From Chloroflexota bacterium (GTDB lineage Bacteria; Chloroflexota; Anaerolineae; Promineifilales; Promineifilaceae), in NCBI GenBank assembly GCA_020353135.1, contig CP070688.1:1946156-1953937 (forward strand): 7,782 nucleotides of DNA, given 5' to 3'. Made by a program: the position numbers and the translations under genes. Below, in pieces: positions 1 through 6,300 of the stretch. Positions within the stretch are counted from its first letter, which is position 1, and every line of letters begins with the position of its first letter. Under the pieces are notes generated by a model that had not been told where the DNA came from, searched no databases, and worked only from the letters and a program-made list of their open reading frames with translations.

Positions 1-22
1 CTGGTGGCAGGCTCCGCCCCAA

Positions 23-43
23 CCGAGCATTCAAATCGCTCGG
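23..43. other. Hairpin-forming inverted repeat downstream of the NusG-like gene
   Basis: CCGAGC (23-28) and GCTCGG (38-43) are perfect inverted copies around a 9-nt loop, about 65 nt past the stop codon of the NusG-like gene. It could end that minus-strand transcript, but the minus strand shows no T-run after the stem (it reads TTGGGGCGG), so an intrinsic terminator is only weakly supported. The rest of 1-108 shows no gene; the short open frame there on the plus strand runs antisense into the NusG-like gene. Confidence 0.3.
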
Positions 44-108
44 GCTTTGATAAAGTTTATGACGTCTCCCCGGAGCAGTGGCTACGACAGGGAGCCTTTG
101 GAACTCAA

Positions 109-672
109 TTAACTGATACGGCAGCCGCGACCCCGAGTTCGCCTGGGCCGCCTGGCGCCAGTCAGGTAGGTCGCGTCCTGGGCTAACTCCAGAGCGGATA
201 CGGGGACCCGCACCTTAACAGAGTTATTCAATGAACCCATTAATACAAGAACTTGTTCGCTGGGCGTACTCGGCCCATCAAAAATGCCTAACATATCGCT
301 GAATGGCCCATTCTTTATTCGAACAACATCGCCTGGCTCGAAGGGGTGTGACAATTCGGAGCCCTTGGATTCTAGCTCGCCCAATTTGACCTCGATGAGG
401 TTAATGACCTCATCCGGGATCGGCGCTGGCCAACCGCCATAAGCGACGATATGGCGCAGCCCCGGGGTCCACTGCCACATAGCAGGATTATCGGTGGCCA
501 GATCCACCCGCATGAACAGATAACTGGGAAAGAATGGAGCTTTCTTTCGCTTTTTGCTTGCCGTGACAACCGTTGTCTCCGGCAGGAACGTCTCAAGGCC
601 GCGCTGCTGAAGGACCACAGCTACCCGTCGTTCAACTCTTGGTTTCGTGTGCACGGCATACCATTGGCTCAT
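109..672 (-). CDS. NusG-paralogue transcription antitermination protein (RfaH/UpxY/LoaP-like)
   Basis: This 187-residue protein is a specialised relative of NusG, a factor that rides on RNA polymerase and suppresses pausing or termination, usually on particular long operons. The NusG N-terminal domain covers about residues 2-100. It starts with WYAVHTKPRVERRV and contains PFFPSYLFMRVDL, the counterpart of the FPGYVFV-type motif that contacts the polymerase clamp. A KOW domain follows at about 111-165 (FEPGDVVRIKNGPFSDMLGIFDG cut to its core: PGDVVRIKNGPFSDMLGIF). A basic tail, ARRPRRTRGRG (173-183), follows it. The ATG at 672 is chosen because GGAGGT lies at 682-687, about 9 nt upstream. Housekeeping nusG normally sits with secE and rplK; none is here, and the divergent, short form with an orphan position argues for a paralogue. 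It lies 71 bp downstream of the small gene at 744-959, probably in one transcript. Family assignment is firm; the target operon is unknown and may lie left of the window. Confidence 0.88.
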   Translation of the reverse strand: MSQWYAVHTKPRVERRVAVVLQQRGLETFLPETTVVTASKKRKKAPFFPSYLFMRVDLATDNPAMWQWTPGLRHIVAYGGWPAPIPDEVINLIEVKLGELESKGSELSHPFEPGDVVRIKNGPFSDMLGIFDGPSTPSEQVLVLMGSLNNSVKVRVPVSALELAQDATYLTGARRPRRTRGRGCRIS

Positions 673-681
673 AATATCAAT

Positions 682-687
682 ACCTCC
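682..687 (-). promoter_or_regulatory. Ribosome binding site of the NusG-like gene
   Basis: On the minus strand the sequence reads GGAGGT nine bases before the ATG at 672. It is the strongest Shine-Dalgarno match in the window and fixes that start codon. Confidence 0.7.
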
Positions 688-743
688 GCTGACTACCCAC
701 GCACGGACGCAACGTCAGCCAACAAACGGCATTAAGGTTCTCG

Positions 744-959
744 TTACACGCTGAACGTGATGATGGCATAATCTGGCCTTCCACCCTTTATCACGATCTC
801 GATCGTTCCTTTCCTGGCGCCGTACATTTCCATAAGTCGCCTGGTGAACGCTTCTTCATCTTCGCCAGCCAATGAGCGTTCGGTAACAGAGGTGCTCGTG
901 TGCAGACACGTGCCCTTGGCGAACGTCAATTTCCTACGGCCATATTTGATAGCTTCCAT
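744..959 (-). CDS. Small hypothetical protein, 71 residues
   Basis: I do not recognise this gene with confidence. The product begins MEAIKYGRRKLTFAKGT, has an acidic-basic middle (about residues 31-50), and ends in an alternating hydrophobic stretch, GTIEIVIKGGRPDYAIITF (about 51-69), which looks like a beta-hairpin. That end resembles in pattern the small DUF2292/YezD-type proteins, but the likeness is by eye only. The ATG at 957-959 is preceded by a weak AGGGTG-type ribosome binding site about 11 nt upstream. It has no signal peptide or membrane segment. It lies 71 bp upstream of the NusG-like gene on the same strand and is probably co-transcribed with it from the promoter near 1258-1263. 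An antisense frame (844-1170, plus) also exists but has less support. Moderate confidence that it is a real gene. Confidence 0.5.
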   Translation of the reverse strand: MEAIKYGRRKLTFAKGTCLHTSTSVTERSLAGEDEEAFTRRLMEMYGARKGTIEIVIKGGRPDYAIITFSV

Positions 960-1098
960 TTCTCACACCCTTGTGGCACCACCCAATGCAAGAGCCAGCA
1001 AAAAACTGCACCGCGTGGAACTCACATCTGGTCCAGGAAAGGTAACGAGTTACGTTGTCGATGATCAGCTAGTATGTGCAGCTACTCTACGCTATCGC

Positions 1099-1132
1099 GG
1101 TGCATATCGTGCACCACGACCATGCATCGTGG
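1099..1132 (-). other. Two overlapping hairpins in the putative leader of the NusG-like operon
   Basis: GGTGCA (1099-1104) pairs perfectly with TGCACC (1110-1115) around a 5-nt loop. CCACGA (1114-1119) pairs perfectly with TCGTGG (1127-1132) around a 7-nt loop. They share bases 1114-1115, so at full length they exclude each other or form shortened adjacent stems. They sit about 120-150 nt after the predicted transcription start and about 140 nt before the small gene. A role as a pause, attenuation or antiterminator-recruitment site is inferred, not shown. Confidence 0.45.
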
Positions 1133-1257
1133 GAGTTCCGCAAGCGCAAATTGTAGACCAGCTAACCTAATAGCTTCCAGGGCTCACTAGAGGAAGGCAA
1201 TTCTCCTGTTATCTAGGGCGCAAACACTCCAACAGGCTACTGGAACCTGATAGTGCC

Positions 1258-1263
1258 ATTATA
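1258..1263 (-). promoter_or_regulatory. -10 box of a putative promoter for the small gene and the NusG-like gene
   Basis: The minus strand carries a perfect TATAAT hexamer here, in an AT-rich context. No good TTGACA match is found at 16-18 bp spacing; a TTGGAA lies 22 bp upstream, which is too far. Transcription would begin near 1251 and give a leader of about 290 nt before the ATG at 959. The promoter may depend on an activator, for which the 11-bp-register repeats at 1322-1341 are a candidate site. Confidence 0.45.
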
Positions 1264-1321
1264 TAGCCAAAACGAGCGGGAAATTTTCCAAAAAAAGTCT
1301 TTAAGCGCTTATTTGGGCTCT

Positions 1322-1341
1322 CTTTAGAAAACCTTTAGAAA
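1322..1341. repeat. Direct repeat CTTTAGAAA with 11-bp periodicity (possible operator)
   Basis: CTTTAGAAA occurs at 1322-1330 and again at 1333-1341, start to start 11 bp. Tandem half-sites one helical turn apart are the usual binding pattern of OmpR/PhoB-type winged-helix dimers. The pair lies about 60-80 bp upstream of the TATAAT box at 1258-1263 relative to minus-strand transcription, and just beyond the 3' end of the OmpR-family gene at 1429-2250. Use by that regulator is an inference. Confidence 0.4.
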
Positions 1342-1428
1342 GATTCGGTCCAAAGATGTTTTGGGATTGTGTATGGACGTTCTTCGTTGCTAACGTGGTG
1401 GTCCCCCGCAGCTGAAGCGCCAATCTTC

Positions 1429-2250
1429 CTACTCAGGGGTAAACATATAGCCGCGCCCCCGAACAGTGCGTATGATCTCTGGGTTTCCTGGGTTGGTCTC
1501 GATCCGGCGACGTAGACGATAGATGGTGGGTCGAACGATGCTTCTGGCTTGATCTTCCGGAACGTCGTAACCCCAACTGATGCTTGCTATCTTCCGGCAG
1601 GAAAGAACCCTATTTGGATGGGCCATCAAACCGGCCAGCACAGTTGCTCCGCCCCTGGTCAACTGAACTTCATAACTGGGATCGCCCTTGATAGCCAGAC
1701 GCCGGCTTGCCAAATCTAACGTCAGGCTTCCGGCCGCCAGGACGGCGGTCTCAGCGCTGGCTTCAGATACGGCAGTTGAGACAGTCGCGCTCTCAGATTT
1801 GTCTAACTCATCCATGAGCTGAGAGAGGTAATTAAGGACGATCCCCTTTTCAGCGGCCTGTTTCTGCAGAGTCTGAGCGACGGAGCGTAAGATGTCCTGC
1901 ATGTTGGCCGGCTCGGGTAGATAATCTGAGACGCCAGCTTTAATCGCCTTGATGGCGCTATCTAGAGTCGGGTTCTCTGTCAGGACGATGAGCAATAGTC
2001 CGGGCTGAATTTCCCGGGCTATTGACATGAGTTCATGGCCATCCTCGCGGTTCAGATCCAGGTTAAGCAACATCAGGTCGTAGCGCTCAAGATCTAATTT
2101 CGCTCGAGCCTGTCGATCAGACGCCGCCTCGTCAATTTTGTACCCCAGAAGATCGAGCGATCTAGCCCGCAATGAACGACTTTGCGGATTGGCGTCCACA
2201 ATCAAAATGCGCGTTCCGATGCTGTCACCCAGCTGAAACGATCTCGACAT
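1429..2250 (-). CDS. OmpR-family transcription factor with a degenerate (pseudo-)receiver domain
   Basis: This 273-residue protein has a response-regulator receiver domain (about 13-130), a linker rich in Ser, Ala and Glu (about 134-170), and an OmpR/PhoB-type winged-helix DNA-binding domain (about 171-273) ending IIRTVRGRGYMF. The receiver fold is plain: ILIVDA, LNLDLNREDG, IVLT and AGVSDYLPEP align with the four usual blocks. The key residues do not match. The phosphoacceptor Asp is Asn63, the conserved Lys is Glu113, and the second acidic pocket residue is Ala20; only Asp19 and Thr91 remain. It should therefore not be activated by a normal histidine kinase, and none is nearby. The ATG at 2250 is used; a TTG at 2259 would add three residues, and neither has a good ribosome binding site. 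A weak TACGAT box at 2271-2276 could give a very short leader. It lies 238 bp downstream of the cyclic-nucleotide-binding gene. Its DNA target is unknown. Confidence 0.88.
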   Translation of the reverse strand: MSRSFQLGDSIGTRILIVDANPQSRSLRARSLDLLGYKIDEAASDRQARAKLDLERYDLMLLNLDLNREDGHELMSIAREIQPGLLLIVLTENPTLDSAIKAIKAGVSDYLPEPANMQDILRSVAQTLQKQAAEKGIVLNYLSQLMDELDKSESATVSTAVSEASAETAVLAAGSLTLDLASRRLAIKGDPSYEVQLTRGGATVLAGLMAHPNRVLSCRKIASISWGYDVPEDQARSIVRPTIYRLRRRIETNPGNPEIIRTVRGRGYMFTPE

Positions 2251-2488
2251 CAAGCGCAACCGCGGTTTGGATCGTAACCGGACGACGAAACGGCCGGTAA
2301 GAGTAATTCACGTAAGCGGACAGGTCTCCAGATTCGATACTCCCACGATCCTGCCTAACCAAGACATCCTTCCCTTTGAGTCGCAGACCGATGGTAGATC
2401 AAGCCAAATGATAGCAGGTCCGCCCTTCAAAAACGAATCTAACCCAGGCAATCGTCAACCGATATGGTCTGCGATCAAAGGAGCCAGC

Positions 2489-2860
2489 TTATGCTGGGCA
2501 TTTCAAGACCGCCAGCTCGGCATTCATTTGGTTGAGCCGGGCAGCCATGGTCTGAAAGATTCGGAAGGCGAGCGTGAGATCTTCCTGGACCCTGCGCAGA
2601 AAGATGTGCCTGTCCACAGTGATGATGCGAACGTCACCCAAGGCGCGAACGGTCGCCGATCGCGCACCATTTCCAAACAATGACAATTCGCCGAAGATGT
2701 CTCCCGGACCGAGAACTGCCAGACGAACGCTGCTGCCATTATACGTGCGAACCACTTCCACTTCACCATCCTGAATCACGTACATGCAACTGCCAGTGTC
2801 TCCCTGTTGAACGATAGCATCGCCACGTTTGTACACTTTGCCCAAAGCTCCACAACTCAT
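2489..2860 (-). CDS. Stand-alone cyclic-nucleotide-binding domain protein (CRP N-domain type)
   Basis: The 123-residue product is essentially one cNMP-binding domain, the beta-roll that binds cAMP or cGMP in CRP/FNR proteins, protein kinase A regulators and gated channels. The early strands are KVYKRGDAIVQQGDTGSCMY and VIQDGEVEVV. The phosphate-binding cassette is at 56-70, IFGELSLFGNGARSAT, with Glu58 and Arg67 in the places of the ligand-contacting Glu72 and Arg82 of E. coli CRP, and Ser68 next to the Arg, so ligand binding looks possible. A helix at about 93-119 follows. There is no C-terminal helix-turn-helix, kinase, transporter or cyclase domain, and no membrane segment, so it must act on a partner or serve as a soluble sensor. 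The ATG at 2860 follows a GGGGAG ribosome binding site about 8 nt upstream. The gene lies upstream of the OmpR-family gene on the same strand and diverges from the SARP-like gene. Domain call firm; partner unknown. Confidence 0.88.
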   Translation of the reverse strand: MSCGALGKVYKRGDAIVQQGDTGSCMYVIQDGEVEVVRTYNGSSVRLAVLGPGDIFGELSLFGNGARSATVRALGDVRIITVDRHIFLRRVQEDLTLAFRIFQTMAARLNQMNAELAVLKCPA

Positions 2861-3190
2861 TGTCTTTCTCTCCCCTTAAAGAAGCCTATTATGAAGCCCA
2901 CTGCTTTGACGGATTCCCTTTTTCATTAATGATTTCTTTCTGCTCATAACCAAAGCTGATAATGGACTCCGGATTGAACGGTAAAAGTATTTGATAACAT
3001 CCTGCCATGCTTCCGTCACAAGAACGTGATTTCAGCGTTACAAACGCGCCTTGTTCCGTGACAAGTACAGATCTGGTTTCTCGTCCGAAAATCGCCGTTA
3101 GCTTTGAGCGATTAGCGATTAGAATACTCCATTCATGGTGGTGCACCGCGTCGCGTGTGGTCTCTTTTCAAACGGCCGTGGCTGCCTCTC
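2861..3190. other. Divergent intergenic region, left part
   Basis: No supported gene. A minus-strand frame (2889-3146, 85 codons) is open, but it can only start at a GTG without a ribosome binding site, its product matches nothing I know, and it ends inside the likely promoter of the next gene. A tandem 7-bp repeat AGCGATT occurs at 3107-3113 and 3114-3120. The segment leads into the 10-bp repeat array at 3191. Confidence 0.45.
2888..2893 (-). promoter_or_regulatory. Possible -10 box for the cyclic-nucleotide-binding gene
   Basis: CATAAT on the minus strand matches the TATAAT consensus at five of six positions. It would start transcription near 2881, about 20 nt before the ATG and just upstream of the GGGGAG ribosome binding site. 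No good -35 box is seen at the usual spacing, so this is tentative. Confidence 0.33.
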
Positions 3191-3299
3191 GTGTCGATCG
3201 CGTCCGATCGCGTCCGATCGCTTCCGATCGCGTACGATCACGTCCGACGGGTCCGATCGCCTCTGATCGCGTCCGATCGGGTCCGATCGCATCCGATCG
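3191..3299. repeat. Eleven-unit 10-bp tandem repeat, consensus CGTCCGATCG
   Basis: Units start at 3191, 3201, 3211, 3221, 3231, 3241, 3250, 3260, 3270, 3280 and 3290. All are 10 bp except the 9-bp unit at 3241. Ten of eleven carry GATC and eight carry the palindrome CGATCG; variation is concentrated in the first four bases. The array ends 97 bp before the start codon of the SARP-like gene and about 60 bp before its putative promoter. The 10-bp period places every unit on the same helix face. The array has no stop codons in several frames, which makes long but meaningless open frames on both strands. It may be a regulator-binding array, a bend, or a slippage-generated microsatellite-like tract. 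Confidence 0.9.
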
Positions 3300-3343
3300 G
3301 GGTACCAGAAAGGCACATTGACGGCCTAGATAGAATCGGGCCG

Positions 3344-3357
3344 CGGCCAAGTGGCCG
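3344..3357. promoter_or_regulatory. Inverted repeat just upstream of the SARP-like gene promoter
   Basis: CGGCCA (3344-3349) and TGGCCG (3352-3357) are perfect inverted copies separated by two bases. A second, overlapping palindrome, GGCCGCGGCC, lies at 3339-3348. The dyad ends six bases before the putative -35 box, a usual position for an activator or repressor site. GC-rich palindromes can arise by chance, so confidence is modest. Confidence 0.35.
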
Positions 3358-3362
3358 TCCAA

Positions 3363-3390
3363 TGCACAGCGCTCGAATCAATGCTAGAAT
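3363..3390 (+). promoter_or_regulatory. Extended -10 promoter giving a leaderless transcript of the SARP-like gene
   Basis: TGCTAGAAT (3382-3390) is an extended -10 element (TGN plus TAGAAT, five of six to consensus). A weak TGCACA lies 16 bp upstream at 3363-3368. The -10 box ends six bases before the ATG at 3397, so transcription should start at or next to the A of the start codon. No ribosome binding site is present, which fits a leaderless mRNA. Confidence 0.5.
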
Positions 3391-3396
3391 ATCGAC

Positions 3397-6300
3397 ATGT
3401 CCGGTCTGTCCTTCAATCTGCTTGGTCCGTTCGAAGCAACGGTCGACGGCGACCGGCACCTGCACTTCCCCACGACCAAGACACAAGCGCTTCTGGCCTA
3501 CTTGCTGGTCGAAGAAACTCATCGGCCGGGCGCCAGCCATCAGCGTGGCAACCTGATGATGCTGCTATGGCCGGACCTCTTGCCCGAGTCGGCGCAAACC
3601 AATCTCCGCCAAACCCTTTACCGGCTGCGACAAACTCTGCCCGAGGTGGAGATAACGCCGGATCAAAGCGAACCGCTGCTGCTCAGCGACCGGCAGAGCG
3701 TGCAAGTGAATCCGGCCGTCAGCTATCTCCTGGACGTGGCCGAGTTCGAACGAGCGCTGCGGGAAGCGGAGAGAAGGCCCCCAGAGGAGCAGATGACGGT
3801 TCTGTCTGAGGCGGTTGCCCTCTATCGGGGTGACTACCTGGCGGATGTTTACGTTCCGGACAGCGAAACATTCGAATTATGGGCGGGACAGGTTCGGGCC
3901 GATCTACGACGACGGGCGCTTGATGCGCTGTATCAGATCGGCGAGCAGGCGCTGGCCCTCGGGGATCACCAACTGGCACAGAACACAGCCCGGCGGCAGA
4001 TAGCTATTGACGATTTGCACGAAGTGGCCTACCGGCAGCTCATGCTGGCCCTGTCGGCGGCCGGCGAGCGCAACGAAGCCCTGACCGAACTCGGCCAATT
4101 TACACAGCTACTGGCGGATGAACTCGGCGTGGAGCCGGCGACCGAAACGGCCGAGCTGGCGGAAGCCATCCGCCAAGGCGAGCATGCTCCCGAGCCCAGG
4201 CCTTCGCCTGGCCAGCAAATAAGTAACGAAAGCGCCTCTAGTGAGCGACAGCCCAGGCTTGTCCTGCCGGACAGAATCAAGGATGACGAGGCCGTTTCTT
4301 ACAAGCACCTGGCGACGGCCAAAGAAATAAGGGGGCTGGCGGCCGATGACCTGGCATCGCTGCTGGCCGAATCCGCCGCTCAGAAACCTGCCGGACCGCC
4401 GAGCAATCTGCCTTATGAGCTGAATCGTTTTGTCGGCCGCCAGAAGCAAATCGCCACTATATTCGACCTTTTTGAACGGGAGAACACCCACCTGGTTACC
4501 TTAACAGGCCCCGGCGGCGTGGGTAAGACCCGCCTGGCCATCAGAGTGGCTTCAGAATTGCAGCCCAGGTTTGAAGACGGCGTCTGGCTGATCGAGCTGG
4601 CCCGGTTGAGCAATCCGGCCCTGATCGCCCAATTGACGGTACGCACCTTTGCCCTTGTGGAAGAAGACAGGCAAACCCGGATGCAGACCCTGATCGAATA
4701 TCTGCGGTCAAGAAACCTGTTACTCGTTCTGGACAATTGCGAGCATCTTATTGAAGATGTCGCCCGATTTGCCCAGACGTTGTTGCGCGCGGCGCCAGGA
4801 TTGCGCATTCTTGCTACCAGCCGCGAGCCGTTGGGGACAGAAGGCGAGATAATCTGGACGTTGCCTCCGTTGTCCTCACCCGATCCAGAAGCAGCCGTAA
4901 CGCCTGAGACCCTTGACCGCTACGAAGCTACCGATCTATTCGTCGAGCGCGCGAGCGCTGTCCAGCCCCGCTTTCGCATCAACCACCAGAACGCGCCGGC
5001 GGTAGCCCAGGTTTGCGCGTGCCTGGACGGGATTCCGCTGGCCATCGAATTGGCGGCCGCCCGCTTGAAGGCGTTGTCGGTGGAAGACGTGGCCGCACGA
5101 CTCGACGACCGCTTTCGACTCCTGGTCGGGAATCGCACGTCCGAGCCCAGACAGCAGACACTACAGGCACTGATCGACTGGAGTTATGACCTGCTGCCCG
5201 AACAGGAACGGATATTGATGAGGCGGCTGTCTATTTTCGCCGGCGGCTGGTCACTGGAGGCGGCCGAAGAGGTATGCTCGGGCAGGGGGATAAACGAGAT
5301 CGAAGTATTGGACCTGCTGGCCCAATTGGTCGACAAATCCCTGGTCGTGACCGAGCTGCACAGGGACGGCATCCGTTACCAATTTCTGGAGACGATTCGA
5401 CAATATGCGGCCGATCGTCTGGAAAAAGCCGAAGAAGTTGACGAATATCGAGCCAAGCATAGCCAATATTATTTGCGACTGGCGCGCGAGTCTTACCGCA
5501 AATGTTGGGGAAAGGAGCAAGGCTACTATTTAGATCGGCTGGAAATCGAGCATGACAATCTGCGAAAGGCCCTGGCGCGATTGGCGGAAGACGACCCGAC
5601 CGGGGAAGCGTTCTTGCGAATGGCCGGGTCCTTGTGGCGATTTTGGGAAGTTCGGGGCTACATCAATGAGGGCCGGTGGTGGATAACGCGAGCTCTGAAG
5701 GAGAACCCCGAGGCGTCTACTTACGTCCGGGCAAACGGTCTGCGTGGAGCGGGCATCCTGGCCCGACAGCAGGGCGACTATGAGGAGGCGAAAGCGCATC
5801 ACGAAGAGAGCCTGGCCCTGTTTCGCCAATTGGGACCGGATTTCAATTTGCAGATAGCCCGCCAGCTCGACGCTCTAGGAGAAATCGAACAGTATCATGG
5901 AAATTACGAGCTGGCTATAACTCTCCATGAGGAGAGCCTGGCCTTGCAACGGGAGATCGGCGACAAGGAGGGCGTGGCGGCATCGCTGGCGCACCTGGGC
6001 GTCATCGCCCGCGAACGCGGCCGTTATGACGAGGCTGAGAAACTGCTGGAGCAAAGCCTGGATTTGAACCGTGAGTTGGGCGACAGGTTACGAATCGGGG
6101 TGGATTTGAACAACCTGGGGTTTGTGGCTACTCGCCAGTGCCAGTATGAGCGCGCCCTTTCATTGCACGAGGAGGCCGTTCAACAATACCGGGACGTGAG
6201 TAACAAACTGGGCATTTCCGAAAGCCTAATGAATCTGGGTAACGTGGCCAAAGACCGGGGTGATTTCAGACAGTCCGTCGCCTATTACGACGAAAGCCTG

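Larger units (their letters stand above)
960..1428. other. Long non-coding stretch between the small gene and the response regulator
   Basis: No convincing gene is seen in these 469 bases. The segment near 1264-1345 is clearly AT-rich compared with its surroundings. It holds two overlapping hairpins (1099-1132), a minus-strand TATAAT box (1258-1263), and a direct repeat of CTTTAGAAA in an 11-bp register (1322-1341), each listed separately. I find no clear intrinsic terminator for the response regulator gene that ends at 1429; the only nearby dyads, such as CGTT-AGC-AACG around 1385-1395, are short. The simplest reading is a 3' end of one minus-strand unit followed by the promoter and long leader of the next. 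Confidence 0.55.

Noticed and set aside
844..1170. Plus-strand open frame of 108 codons
   Set aside because: It lies antisense to the small gene at 744-959 and across the leader hairpins; no ribosome binding site or recognisable domain, and its composition follows the opposite strand.
1290..1310. Intrinsic terminator for the OmpR-family gene at AAGCGCTT followed by a T-run on the minus strand
   Set aside because: The AAGCGCTT palindrome has no loop and the T-run begins several bases later, so a standard stem-loop terminator cannot form.
2267..2683. Plus-strand open frame of 138 codons
   Set aside because: Its 3' half is antisense to the clear cyclic-nucleotide-binding gene and the product shows no domain or hydrophobic core.
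2889..3146. Minus-strand open frame of 85 codons upstream of the cyclic-nucleotide-binding gene
   Set aside because: Only a GTG start without a ribosome binding site, unrecognised product, and its end overlaps the likely promoter of the next gene. It could be a gene remnant, but nothing shows it.
3191..3299. CRISPR array
   Set aside because: The units are 10 bp, contiguous, without spacers, and no cas gene is nearby.
3119..3362. Open frames on both strands coding Arg/Asp/Ser-rich repeat peptides
   Set aside because: They are translations of the 10-bp repeat, which happens to contain no stop codons; the periodic peptide is a by-product, not a protein.
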